NCBI GenBank assembly: GCA_902785325.1
Contig: CACZXZ010000008.1
Location: forward strand, 1-64,000
DNA: 64,000 bases
Reading direction: 5' to 3'
Origin: an uncultured Succinivibrio sp.
GTDB lineage: Bacteria; Pseudomonadota; Gammaproteobacteria; Enterobacterales; Succinivibrionaceae
Part shown: positions 43,801 to 52,146 of the stretch, piece after piece
How positions within the stretch are numbered: position 1 is the stretch's first letter
How the letters are laid out: every line of letters starts with the position of its first letter
Program-made: the position numbers and the translations under genes
The notes under the pieces: model-generated
The model's database searches: none
What the model was told of the DNA's origin: nothing
The model's input: only the letters and a program-made list of their open reading frames with translations

Positions 43801-44803
43801 ACGATTTTTTCATACGCTCTAAAGCTTCAGCTAACTGATTTTCAAGGACACGAAGCTTGCTTTCAACCATCTTCTTATTTTCATCTAACATAAGATTGAT
43901 GGCTTTTACATCAACAGCTGTTGAACTATTAGTTAAATCTATAAGCTCTTTATTTTTAGCGTTTTTATTTTCATTTTGGGCATTAGGATCATCATTTGGA
44001 GTAAGCTGAGATAACTCCTTTTTAGCCTCTTCTTCCTGAAGACGTTTAATCTTGGTTTCAGTTGCTTCATAAACAGGTAAAGTTTCATCTTCACTCTTTG
44101 GTGTTTCTGCTTTTTTAGCAACTTTAGTTTCTGTAGTTGTAGGAGTTGTAGTTGTTGTTACAGTTGTAGTAGTCTCAACTTTAGGGGTATCAGTTTTAGT
44201 TAAAGAGCTATAATCAAGTGCAGGCATCTGCAAAGTGCCTCTTGAGAGTAAGGCACTGCCAATTTGAGCAGACTCTAAAGCCATTAACTTATCGTCAGGT
44301 ATTACTAAGGTGGTCTTTTGTAAAGCATTTACATTATTGTTAGCAAAAGCTTTTGGATTGTGACGATAAATTGAAGCTACAATTTGGAATTCATTAAATG
44401 ATCTGTCTTGTGGTAAATAACGATGAGCAACTGACCAAATAGTGTCACCTGCTTTAACCTCATAACGACGATCATTAGCAAAATTAGGGATATTGCTAGT
44501 CTTAGCTACAGTGGTGGTAGTAGTGTTGCTTTGGGTAGTTGTGGCAACCCTAGGAGTAGTTCTTGCTTGTCTATTAGGATTATTTGTTGCATCTACAGTT
44601 CTTGTAGGCTGACGTCTTTGGACATTTGTGGCAACATTTGCCCTACGTGGCGCAGTCTGCCTTGGAGCAACTTGTTGAATTTGCTCTTCCTCAGGACCTT
44701 GAATGGTAATAGTAAAAGTACCATCCTCATCAACCGCGTGAGCACTAACAGACAATAGTGCTGACAGCACTATTGTTAAAGAAAATTTTTTTAAACCATG
44801 CAT
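40859..44803 (-). CDS. fimV: FimV-like polar hub protein
   Basis: ATG 44803 (AGGTGG 7 nt upstream) starts a signal peptide (VLSALLSVSAHA, cut near residue 23). A LysM domain at about 110-165 (YEVKAGDTIWSVAHRYLP) binds peptidoglycan, a coiled coil covers about 310-400, and a single membrane span at about 415-440 (ILFGAGLLALVMIVLFIIF) is followed by roughly 800 very acidic, repetitive residues (repeats such as DAWAKALEEQEKE) and a C-terminal FimV TPR motif, LNLARLYFETGDTEEAI. FimV/HubP proteins organise the cell pole. At 1314 aa it is long. The frame is open 51 nt further upstream. It sits behind usg, as in Pseudomonas. Confidence 0.88.
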   Translation of the reverse strand: MHGLKKFSLTIVLSALLSVSAHAVDEDGTFTITIQGPEEEQIQQVAPRQTAPRRANVATNVQRRQPTRTVDATNNPNRQARTTPRVATTTQSNTTTTTVAKTSNIPNFANDRRYEVKAGDTIWSVAHRYLPQDRSFNEFQIVASIYRHNPKAFANNNVNALQKTTLVIPDDKLMALESAQIGSALLSRGTLQMPALDYSSLTKTDTPKVETTTTVTTTTTPTTTETKVAKKAETPKSEDETLPVYEATETKIKRLQEEEAKKELSQLTPNDDPNAQNENKNAKNKELIDLTNSSTAVDVKAINLMLDENKKMVESKLRVLENQLAEALERMKKSSAATAKTATDSVATLAGQYDNIIAKIQQDLIEIKGNINRLSQDNDRLREMLLANDEKIEDMQLQLSQFSITVPESSVDLNKPVMMILFGAGLLALVMIVLFIIFKAKYRSNQRVLTDDFDVDDGSYDSDDTSLLSDENGSVEIETPTGEEYEDETEPNKEEPKKEEAQDNKDNKDNKEETAKTEESPVETDTSTPKEEDSVQKAWDEAANTKAEEPKADKAVLDEWSQALDEQEQQENKQVDVSRDDESVADAWADALKEQNKAENNTEEAKSASSSLDDDMSAWTEAFKEQEESQDHELPPGEASVSTEQKDMADAWAKALEEQEKEAKEAQVSDAVETPVEDEKVKENSADIPEAQTTLEDQTSEPASDTQSTQEAEIAKAMANSSAPSVDVAEAEASKVESQETLDHDYLQEHDQDAVKVEDVNEDELLNQISGNVDDALKQADETEETATTNTVASPDDRTLEPSKEDVVAEDSKDESKALAEDDIANATLSGEEKALLDSLAKHQEQVAQDETVDAEFETDNAAQTAPEKEQDSDSHKVDPKLGTKVDEVLNDDLDLEDILAQNNDSEVIDAVPEEVQVSDENAEVASAIEDTEATPQDNEVTAEPQVEEAVIDEPVAVAEPEPKTNEKASTQDVAEDTVAEEPTPTEIDANTDDLVQDNLDESSNSDEKTSEQGVVSWAVPNDDYDVVQAHKEQAQAEDTTTQLQDDTGAEETVTEPSDTLDQNENEEEPSETIVEDEDVAANVNTEADTEVAKPQEEVVTTEPVETKVEEIKTEPQANADDTQAEALDTQTVDSEAVADVDTADESSADDLRELEIRLGASRADYDPGADQDLMNMLGGSNEEPALDEHHDLQGDVGSMLSDEIAKAASKSELETVDPQNEVLEQVFDKIGPISAIDPSEESDTITSEADTTLDNEQQNSKEYQYYVDELNLARLYFETGDTEEAIKIIDDVKENATDDLKEEAIKIMQSYGN

Positions 44804-44904
44804 ACTACAACCACCTATATTTATGCATATTCTACCTAAAATTGCTAGCGTCAAAATTTAGCAAGATCGCAATTTTTAAACTATTTATGCATAAAGTGTG
44901 CAAG

Positions 44905-45909
44905 TTATAGAGATTTTGATAACAATTGTAAAATTTCAACACAAGATATAGCTTCACCTCGTCTAGTATTATCCATCATAATCACAAAGCTATAGGCTTT
45001 ATTACCTTTGTTTTGAGATCTAATTCTACTTACTAAAACTTGTCTTTGATTGATAATATCTTCAACTGGGCTTAATACCTTATCTTCCTCATCAATAGCG
45101 GTAAATTCACTATCAACAAAGGCTTTTTTAACCTCATCTAAAGAAGCGGTTTGCTCTAACTCTACATTTACAACCATAGTATGGCCATAAAATACTGGTA
45201 CAAGCAGGCAAGTAATATCAAAACCGCGCTCAAATTTACCTAGAATTTTTGACACTTCATAACTAATGGTATTTTCATGATCGGTATAACCACCTTCATC
45301 TGAGATACCAATCTTATTATGAAGGTTAAAAGCAAGCTGACTGTCAAATCCTTGATGATCTGCTGCCATACCATTTAATAAAAGAGTAGTTTCATGAGCT
45401 AAGGTCTGAGTACCTAAACGACCAAATTCAGATACCGACTCAAGGGAGGTTACATTAGCTTTAGCAATACCAAACTCATCGTGTAAAACACTTAAGGCTA
45501 AGCACAATTGTACAGATGGAGCTAAAGCAGGAATTACGATTCTAGATTCAATTGCCTTTTTAATCTCAAAAGGATTTATCTCAGGTACAATTACTGGTGT
45601 TTTTTCATCCCCTGAGAATAAGTGGCTGTTATCAATTACGATACAACCAGCATCTTTTGCCTTTTGTACCCATCTTGTGGATTCGTCTTGAGTAGTTAAA
45701 AATAAAGCTACATTTACTTTTGAGAAATCAAATTCATAAATAGGTTGAACAAAATAGTTGATACCATTTACCTTTACGGCATCATATTCTCCAGGGATAG
45801 GAGATAGTGGATAAAAATCCTCGATGATTAAATTCTGTTCATTAAATGTTTCTAAAACTAACTGGCCAATATCTGAATCATAGCCATAAATAGCAAGTCT
45901 AATACCCAA
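44905..45909 (-). CDS. usg: Aspartate-semialdehyde dehydrogenase-like protein Usg
   Basis: A Rossmann start (RLAIYGYDSDIGQLVLETF) and ASADH dimerisation fold, 334 aa. Where true ASADH has the catalytic Cys (NPNCSTIQ-type), this reads IPALAPSVQLCLAL, so the enzyme activity is lost, as known for USG-1 homologues. HDEF and GRLGTQTLAHE blocks are kept. Usg often neighbours fimV, asd or truA in gammaproteobacteria; its job is unknown. It lies 101 bp before fimV. Confidence 0.85.
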   Translation of the reverse strand: MGIRLAIYGYDSDIGQLVLETFNEQNLIIEDFYPLSPIPGEYDAVKVNGINYFVQPIYEFDFSKVNVALFLTTQDESTRWVQKAKDAGCIVIDNSHLFSGDEKTPVIVPEINPFEIKKAIESRIVIPALAPSVQLCLALSVLHDEFGIAKANVTSLESVSEFGRLGTQTLAHETTLLLNGMAADHQGFDSQLAFNLHNKIGISDEGGYTDHENTISYEVSKILGKFERGFDITCLLVPVFYGHTMVVNVELEQTASLDEVKKAFVDSEFTAIDEEDKVLSPVEDIINQRQVLVSRIRSQNKGNKAYSFVIMMDNTRRGEAISCVEILQLLSKSL

Positions 45910-46055
45910 AATACAATCCTTATTTTTTACAAGAAATTTATTGCTTAGTATACAATTTACATAGTGGAATTTAAACTGTTTAAGCCTAGATTAGCCAAGA
46001 TTGAGCGCTTGATTTTTGCTTTTTGTTAAACAAAAAGCTCAATTAAAAAACTTTA

Positions 46056-47045
46056 TTAGTAAGAAGCGTTACAAATTTGGTAGGCACCAAGCGTGCAGGC
46101 TTTTTTGAACAGCCTTTTAGCTTTATCAAGATCTTTTAAGTCACCAGGTGCTGTTTGGTAATAATTACCTAAATTGATGCAACCTCTAGCATGTTTTAGA
46201 CGGCAGGATTTTCTAAATAATTCGATAGCTTTTTCTGTATCTTGCAAAATTACGTTGGTATTTAGATAGTACTCACCAAGAATAGTACAAGCTTCACCAT
46301 CATAAAAATGACAAGCCTTTTCATATAATTCTAAAGCTTTATTGATATCGCCTCGTACGCTGTAGGCTTTTTGATAGTTAACGGCTAAAATTCTACAAGC
46401 AGCACCAATCTCACCATCACAAGCTATCTCGTAGGCTTTCATTGCTTTATCAAGATTTTTTTCTACAACCTTACCTTTAGTATAAGTTTGAGCTAAGGTG
46501 TAGCAACTTAAAGGATGCTTTAAACTACAAGCTTTAGAATAATAGTAGTGAGCGTCTTTCATCTTGTCAGCTTTAGCGTATTTATCACCTAAATAAAAGC
46601 AACTAATTCCATAATTTAACTCACAAGCTTTTTGATAATAGTTATAAGCTTCATTGGGATTTACCCTAACACCAATACCGTGATCATTGTCATATGCTAA
46701 ATGTCCACAAGCTCTACCATCATTTAATTCACAAGCTTCCTCAAAATAGCTATTAGCTTTTTCCCTATCAATCTTTACGCCAGCACCATTAAAATAAAGC
46801 TCACCTAAAAGATAGCAAGCAGCGCCACTGTCCTTAGAGCAATTTTTAGAAAGTACTTCTCTTTGATAAGAATAGTCATTGTTTTGAAGATTGTTTAAAT
46901 CTAAATCTAGATTAAAGCAATTATAGTAGTCATTTAGCCTACACATATTATCTAGCTTTTGAATGTCAGCATTGTCAAAAAGCCTACTGATAAATACAGG
47001 AAGCACTGCTAAAGCTGAAACTAAAACTACCCAAATTGCTTTCAT
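46056..47045 (-). CDS. Secreted or anchored Sel1-repeat protein
   Basis: N-terminal hydrophobic segment (IWVVLVSALAVLPVFIS), then about seven 36-residue Sel1/Hcp repeats, such as ACYLLGELYFNGAGVKIDRE and SCFYLGDKYAKADKMKDAHY. Nearly every repeat has two Cys eight residues apart (KACELNYGISC), the disulfide pattern of Helicobacter cysteine-rich proteins, so it acts in the periplasm or outside. Such solenoids bind proteins; the partner is unknown. It is transcribed alone, leftward, away from hinT. Confidence 0.85.
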   Translation of the reverse strand: MKAIWVVLVSALAVLPVFISRLFDNADIQKLDNMCRLNDYYNCFNLDLDLNNLQNNDYSYQREVLSKNCSKDSGAACYLLGELYFNGAGVKIDREKANSYFEEACELNDGRACGHLAYDNDHGIGVRVNPNEAYNYYQKACELNYGISCFYLGDKYAKADKMKDAHYYYSKACSLKHPLSCYTLAQTYTKGKVVEKNLDKAMKAYEIACDGEIGAACRILAVNYQKAYSVRGDINKALELYEKACHFYDGEACTILGEYYLNTNVILQDTEKAIELFRKSCRLKHARGCINLGNYYQTAPGDLKDLDKAKRLFKKACTLGAYQICNASY

Positions 47046-47269
47046 AATATAAAGAAACGAACTACAACCATTACTCTAATTAAGCTATATACTAGATAAT
47101 ACATCAAAAATAAGACTATATCTGTGAAGACAAAATACTTTTTAAACAATTGTTAATACTAGGTTAACTTAAACGAGCAAAAACAAAGGAAATTAAATCC
47201 CACCACAAATCAAAGTAAAGCCTATATTGATACAAAAGCCTAATTACTCTAAGTTGCCAGTAATTTTTG

Positions 47270-47278
47270 TGTTATAAT
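47270..47278 (+). promoter_or_regulatory. Extended -10 promoter of hinT
   Basis: TGTTATAAT (TGn-TATAAT) about 50 bp before the hinT start. No good -35 at normal spacing, which extended -10 promoters do not need. Confidence 0.5.
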
Positions 47279-47329
47279 TTGGCTATTAAATTTACAGTAT
47301 AAACAAATAGTTACAAAAGGAATTTAGTT

Positions 47330-47692
47330 ATGAGCGAAGAGACAATTTTTACTAAAATTATCAATGGCACTATTCCATCAAAGACCATTTATCATGACGA
47401 TTTAGTGACCGCTTTTTTAGATATCAATCCAAAAGCAGAACACCACATTTTAATTGTTACTAACAAGCCTATTCCTTCTGTAGCTCAGGTAGAGCCTTGT
47501 GATGAGCAAATGTTAGGTCATTTATTTATCGTTGCAAGAAAGATTGCTGAAGACTTAGGTGTTAACGAGTCTGGTTATCGCTTAATCGTAAACGTAGGTA
47601 AAGATGGCTGTCAGGAAGTACCACATATTCATATGCATTTATTAGCAGGTGGTTACTTAGGTGGTTTTGGTTTCCCTCACGATAAAATTTAA
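47330..47692 (+). CDS. hinT: HIT-family purine nucleoside phosphoramidase
   Basis: Hydrolyses AMP-N-linked substrates such as lysyl-AMP. The HIT motif is HIHMHLLAGG at the C-terminus; the N-terminus IFTKIINGTIPSKTIYHDD is typical. It is 120 aa (E. coli 119). AAAGGAA precedes ATG 47330. It is followed by a lipoprotein gene, as in E. coli (hinT-ycfL-lpoB). Confidence 0.95.
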   Translation: MSEETIFTKIINGTIPSKTIYHDDLVTAFLDINPKAEHHILIVTNKPIPSVAQVEPCDEQMLGHLFIVARKIAEDLGVNESGYRLIVNVGKDGCQEVPHIHMHLLAGGYLGGFGFPHDKI

Positions 47693-47703
47693 TTTCAATC
47701 ATT

Positions 47704-48744
47704 ATGAATGGTAAAGTAAGAAAATCACTAGTTGCTTTAAGCATCAGTGCCTTGTTTTTGGCTTTAACAGGCTGTAATTCAAACTTTTTTGACAGTTCAG
47801 TAGGTCCTGATGGAGCTCCTGTAGTTCAAACACAGCAACCTAAAAAGGTTAAGACTGTTAAACGTAAAAGAACTGTAAAGAAAAAGCCTGCGGTTCAAAC
47901 AGCTAAAGAAACTAAAGCTGCAGAGCAAGTTGCTAAAGCCTATAAAGAAGAGTTAAAAGCAGGTGAAATCAAGCCTTATATACCTGAGGAGTCAGATCTT
48001 CAGAATCAAAGCTTAATCTTACCTACCATTGATGGAATACAAGAAAAATCTGAGCGTAGCACTGCTTTAAATAAAGTAGGCTTAAGTCAGGTCGTCAACG
48101 GCAAAGTGGATCTAAATAAGCTTCAAGCTCAAGAACAAGAAGATACCCAAGAAGACAATAGTCAGGACAATACTTTGCAAGAAGTAAAACCTCAAATCAC
48201 AACTTCTGATACCACTGTAGCTTCTGACACCACAACAGAGTCTTTGCAAGAAAGTGAAGATACTGAAGAAGAGCCTGAAACTTTAGTTTTAAACAACGAT
48301 GCACAAAGTCTTATTGATCAAGAGAAAATTGATCTTAAAGCTAAGTGTGGCAAATTAAATACCGCTAATATCAAACAAGTTGTTTATAAATTAGCCTATG
48401 AGCAAGCTAATAGACTAAAAAATGATAAAGGTCCTATTTATATTGCGCCAACTGTGATCCCATCAGATATGTCTGATTGCGTCAAAGACGTTTCAAGTGC
48501 AATAAGTGTTGCTTTTAGAGCTCAAGGCCTTGAGGTGGTACAAGCAACAAATGTTGAGGTGGCTCAAAACCAAGGTTCTTCAACTGTAATTCCATCTTTA
48601 GTTAGAGCTTGTAAGTCTAGTGGTATTCCTCTACTTAATGTTTCTGTATTAAGAGTAATTGGTGGAGAAAAACACGCCATTACCATCCGCAACATCCGAG
48701 TTAAAGACGGTATTACTCTAGTTCAAAACACCAATTCTCTATAA
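47704..48744 (+). CDS. Outer-membrane lipoprotein behind hinT
   Basis: Lipobox ALTGC (Cys24). A Lys-rich stretch (VKTVKRKRTVKKKP), then a long acidic Gln/Glu/Thr-rich linker (about 130-200). The C-terminal 130 residues form a folded alpha/beta domain (NIKQVVYKLAYEQANRLKN, GPIYIAPTVIPSD, HAITIRNIRV). Position after hinT recalls ycfL/lpoB, and a long disordered linker plus a C-terminal domain is how Lpo activators reach penicillin-binding proteins, but I cannot align it to LpoB with confidence. Family unassigned. Confidence 0.6.
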   Translation: MNGKVRKSLVALSISALFLALTGCNSNFFDSSVGPDGAPVVQTQQPKKVKTVKRKRTVKKKPAVQTAKETKAAEQVAKAYKEELKAGEIKPYIPEESDLQNQSLILPTIDGIQEKSERSTALNKVGLSQVVNGKVDLNKLQAQEQEDTQEDNSQDNTLQEVKPQITTSDTTVASDTTTESLQESEDTEEEPETLVLNNDAQSLIDQEKIDLKAKCGKLNTANIKQVVYKLAYEQANRLKNDKGPIYIAPTVIPSDMSDCVKDVSSAISVAFRAQGLEVVQATNVEVAQNQGSSTVIPSLVRACKSSGIPLLNVSVLRVIGGEKHAITIRNIRVKDGITLVQNTNSL

Positions 48745-48749
48745 TCGAT

Positions 48750-48773
48750 AAATGGTGGCTTTGCCACCATTTC
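48750..48773 (+). terminator. Hairpin after the lipoprotein gene
   Basis: AAATGGTGGC pairs with GCCACCATTT around TTT. The T-run is only three long, so termination may be partial before yheS. Confidence 0.55.
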
Positions 48774-48790
48774 TTACTTAAATAAAAGCT

Positions 48791-50725
48791 ATGATCCAAA
48801 TCAATGACGTTACTTTAATGCGTTCTAGTAAATACCTACTAGAGCATGCTAGTGCTAGTATTTTTCCAGGTCAAAAAGTAGGTATTATAGGTCGCAATGG
48901 TTGCGGTAAATCTACCCTTTTTGCAGCCATTAAAGGCGAAGTAAGTTGTGAGCTTGGTAATATCAGCTTACCTAAAGATTTTAAGATCTCCTCTGTTTCA
49001 CAGCAAACTCCATCTTTAGATATTCCTGCCTTAGAGTACGTAAAGCAAGGTGATAAAGATTTAATGGAATTGCTAAAGCAAAAAGAGCAAGCTTATGCAC
49101 AAAACAATGGTGAAAAGATAGCTTTAATCGAGGATAAGCTTGGTATAGCTGGTGCTTGGGATATTGATGCTAGAGTCAAAATTCTTTTACACGGTTTAGG
49201 CTTTAGTGAAAATCAAATGCACAATCCTGTAAAGGAGTTCTCTGGTGGTTGGCGTATGAGACTTAATCTTGCGCAAGCTTTGATTTACAAGTCAGATGCG
49301 CTCTTACTAGATGAGCCTACAAACCACCTTGATTTAGATACTATTATCTTCCTTGAGAATTACCTTAAAAATTATCAAGGCATGATCTTATGTATTTCCC
49401 ACGATAGAGATTTTCTAGATACTTTCTGCTCAAACATTTTGCACTTTGAAGCAGGAAAACTTGTGATGTACACCGGTAACTACTCAGAGTATGAGAGATT
49501 ACGTGCAATCAGAATTCAAAATGAAAAGTCTAGTCGTAAGCGTGAGGAAGCAACGCTTGCTCACATGCAAGAGTTTGTTGAAAGATTTAGATATAAAGCC
49601 TCTAAAGCTAAACAAGCTCAGAGTATGTTAAAGGCAATTGATAGATTAAAGCTTACCGCCGTCACACAAGAAGAATCCCCATACCATATTCACTTTAATG
49701 ATCCAGAGCGTACTGTAGATATTATTGCTGATCTTAAAGAGCTAGATGCTGGCTACGGTGAAGGTAACATCATCCTAAAAAAGATCAATTTAATGCTCAT
49801 AGCTGGCGACAGAATTGGTTTACTTGGTAAGAACGGTCAAGGTAAGTCTACTCTTATTAAAACCTTATGCGGCGTATTAAAACCTGTACATGGAACAGTT
49901 ACTTTAGGTAAAGGCATTAAGATTGGCTACTTTGCGCAGCACGAGTTAGATCAATTGTCAGGTCAGATGTCTGCAATCGATCATATCAGAGCTTTAGATC
50001 ACAATGCTAAAGAAAAAGATATCAGAACCTTTTTAGGCTCTTTCTCCTTTAGTGGTGATAAAGCAACTTTAAAAGTTGAGAGTATGTCTGGTGGCGAGCA
50101 AGCCCGCTTAGCTTTAGCTTTAATTGCTTATCAAAAGCCTAATTTATTATTGTTAGATGAGCCTACCAACCACCTAGATTTAGATATGCGTGAAGCTTTA
50201 TCTTTAGCTTTATCAAGCTACAAGGGAGCTTTAATTTTAGTATCTCACGACAGACATCTATTAGAAACTATCGCTGATAAATTGTGGTTAATCCATGATG
50301 GAGAGTGTTCTGTCTTTGATGGTGACTTAGACGATTATCAGAACTTCTTAAATCAAAAGAATAAAGAGTATAAAGAGCAACTAAGTCAAAGTAATAATGC
50401 TCAAAAACTTAGTGCAAGTTTGTCTAATGAAGCTAAGAGCCAAAGCTATAAGAGTAAAGAGCAAAAGAAACTTGAAGCTCAAAAACGTCAAGCTTTAAGA
50501 CCTCTAAAACTTGAGATTGAAAAGCTTGAAAAATCCATGGAGAAACTCAAAAAAGAAATTGCCACCATTGATGAGACTATGGCTGATCCTACCCTCTATC
50601 AAAATGACAGTAATAAAGTACAAGAGTTATCTATTAAAAGAGCTCAATTGTCAGACGAGTTAGACGAAAACGAAATGCTGTGGCTTGAAAAACAAGATGA
50701 GCTTGAAAAGGCAATGCAAGAATAG
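48791..50725 (+). CDS. yheS: ABC-F ATPase YheS
   Basis: Two ABC cassettes in one cytosolic chain: Walker A GRNGCGKST and GKNGQGKST, signatures FSGGWRMRL and MSGGEQARL, Walker B with LLLDEPTNHLDLD twice. The linker (about 245-300) and C-terminal coiled coil (KLEIEKLEKSMEKLKKEI) are as in YheS. ABC-F proteins bind the ribosomal E site and rescue particular stalled states. It is 644 aa (E. coli YheS 637). The FSGGWRMRLNLAQAL and YFAQH motifs favour YheS over Uup or EttA. Confidence 0.92.
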   Translation: MIQINDVTLMRSSKYLLEHASASIFPGQKVGIIGRNGCGKSTLFAAIKGEVSCELGNISLPKDFKISSVSQQTPSLDIPALEYVKQGDKDLMELLKQKEQAYAQNNGEKIALIEDKLGIAGAWDIDARVKILLHGLGFSENQMHNPVKEFSGGWRMRLNLAQALIYKSDALLLDEPTNHLDLDTIIFLENYLKNYQGMILCISHDRDFLDTFCSNILHFEAGKLVMYTGNYSEYERLRAIRIQNEKSSRKREEATLAHMQEFVERFRYKASKAKQAQSMLKAIDRLKLTAVTQEESPYHIHFNDPERTVDIIADLKELDAGYGEGNIILKKINLMLIAGDRIGLLGKNGQGKSTLIKTLCGVLKPVHGTVTLGKGIKIGYFAQHELDQLSGQMSAIDHIRALDHNAKEKDIRTFLGSFSFSGDKATLKVESMSGGEQARLALALIAYQKPNLLLLDEPTNHLDLDMREALSLALSSYKGALILVSHDRHLLETIADKLWLIHDGECSVFDGDLDDYQNFLNQKNKEYKEQLSQSNNAQKLSASLSNEAKSQSYKSKEQKKLEAQKRQALRPLKLEIEKLEKSMEKLKKEIATIDETMADPTLYQNDSNKVQELSIKRAQLSDELDENEMLWLEKQDELEKAMQE

Positions 50726-50790
50726 CTAAAGCAGTTTAGCTTTACTACTCTTGCGCTTAGAGCTGTTCCTTTGTTTTAGCAAGTGAACTT

Positions 50791-51510
50791 ATGTTTTTAA
50801 ATTATGATTATTTGGAAGATCTAAAAGTTAGATTCGCGTTTCACAATAGTGCCATTGAAGGAAACTTGCTGAGTATTGGTGATACCAAATCTGTTTTAAT
50901 TGACAATATCTGTCCTAAGACTTCAAAACTTACTGACGTCATAGAAATTTACAACTACAAAAATTTCTTTAAAGAGTTATTAACTTTTTTAGATCAAAAT
51001 GAGCCTATCAACAATGAACTAATAAAACACTTTCATGCTTTACTTTGCAAGGATGTAATAGAAAGTGTAGCTGGAAACTTTAAAAAAGTACAAAATTATG
51101 TAGTTGGAGCAAACTTTGAGCCTACAGAGCCTGCTTTTGTGCCTCAAGCTATAAGAGAATGGAGTGAAAACTTAAAATTCCGAATTAAAAACTCAAATAG
51201 CTTAAAAGATCTTCTGTTGGTTCTAGCATCTTTGCATATACAATTTGAAAGAATTCATCCTTTTCCTGATGGCAATGGTAGAGTTGGCAGAGCGTTAATC
51301 GTTTACTCATGTCTGCAATTAAAAATACCTCCAGTTGTAATAAAACTAGAAGACAGAACTGAGTACCTTTCCTACATGAACAATTTTGATGAGAAAGGAT
51401 TAGCAGCATATTTTAAGATTTTGTCACAAAAAGAAATTGAGCGTATGAGATTATTTCAAACCTCAAGAGATGATGCTGTCATAGAAATAAACGAAGACTA
51501 TAAGTCTTAA
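50791..51510 (+). CDS. Fic-domain protein (probable AMP transferase)
   Basis: The complete Fic motif HPFPDGNGRVGR, with the catalytic His, lies at about residues 155-166. The N-terminal FHNSAIEGNLLS matches the inhibitory helix type (IEGN) of class II Fic proteins, whose Glu blocks ATP binding. It is 239 aa without HTH or signal. Its target is unknown. It is convergent with yigZ, with a 5-bp gap, and has no adjacent antitoxin, consistent with built-in inhibition. Confidence 0.87.
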   Translation: MFLNYDYLEDLKVRFAFHNSAIEGNLLSIGDTKSVLIDNICPKTSKLTDVIEIYNYKNFFKELLTFLDQNEPINNELIKHFHALLCKDVIESVAGNFKKVQNYVVGANFEPTEPAFVPQAIREWSENLKFRIKNSNSLKDLLLVLASLHIQFERIHPFPDGNGRVGRALIVYSCLQLKIPPVVIKLEDRTEYLSYMNNFDEKGLAAYFKILSQKEIERMRLFQTSRDDAVIEINEDYKS

Positions 51511-51515
51511 GCTTT

Positions 51516-52145
51516 CTAATCAATTTTCTCTATAAGTGCTTTGCCTTGAGTAATTTTAGTTAATTGAGCTGTAAACTGCTCTACACTACTTAAAGGTACA
51601 TCTAAAGTGTAGGTAACTTTATCTGTATAGTCTTGAGATAAAATCTTGATGGCTAAAGCACTAAAACATCTTTGAGCTAAAGTTACGTCTTTATGATCAC
51701 AGACTAACTTGTACTCTTGAGTAAGTACCATATCCTCAATTTCAAGAGTATCTAAAGCTTGTTTGATGCTATCTTGATAGGCTTTAACAAGGCCACCTGT
51801 GCCTAATAAAATACCACCAAAATATCTTGTAACCACTACAGTGATTTGACCTACACCTGAATGAAGCAACACATTAAGCATAGGTTGACCTGCAGTACCA
51901 TGAGGCTCACCATCATCAGAACAACCAGCGTATCCTGACGAATTAGGTTTATCGGCATTATAAGCAAAGCAATTGTGTCTAGCATCTGAAAACTCTTTAC
52001 AGATTGAGTCAATAAATTGCTTTGCCTCATCAACACTTTTAGTTCTTGCAACAGAGGTGATAAAGCGACTTTTTTTAATCACTAACTCAGTGCGATGAAA
52101 CTTGCCTTTTTCAAGGGCAGGAACTTTATAGGAACTATCAACCAT
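51516..52145 (-). CDS. yigZ: YigZ / IMPACT family protein
   Basis: Starts with KSRFITSVARTKSVDEAKQF, then DARHNCFAYNAD and SDDGEPHGTAGQPMLNVL, the IMPACT family signature, with YFGGILLGTGGLVKAYQDS. It is 209 aa. Family members bind nucleic acid or ribosome-linked factors; the bacterial role is not settled. It starts 1 bp after the methyltransferase stop, so both are in one transcript. Confidence 0.92.
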   Translation of the reverse strand: MVDSSYKVPALEKGKFHRTELVIKKSRFITSVARTKSVDEAKQFIDSICKEFSDARHNCFAYNADKPNSSGYAGCSDDGEPHGTAGQPMLNVLLHSGVGQITVVVTRYFGGILLGTGGLVKAYQDSIKQALDTLEIEDMVLTQEYKLVCDHKDVTLAQRCFSALAIKILSQDYTDKVTYTLDVPLSSVEQFTAQLTKITQGKALIEKID

Positions 52146-52146
52146 A

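Noticed and set aside
46018..46038. Terminator after the Sel1 gene at 46056
   Set aside because: The GCTTTTTGT/ACAAAAAGC stem is almost all A-T and lacks a T-run in the needed direction.
50791..51510. Fic/Phd-type toxin-antitoxin pair
   Set aside because: No small antitoxin gene on either side; the inhibitory motif is inside the protein.
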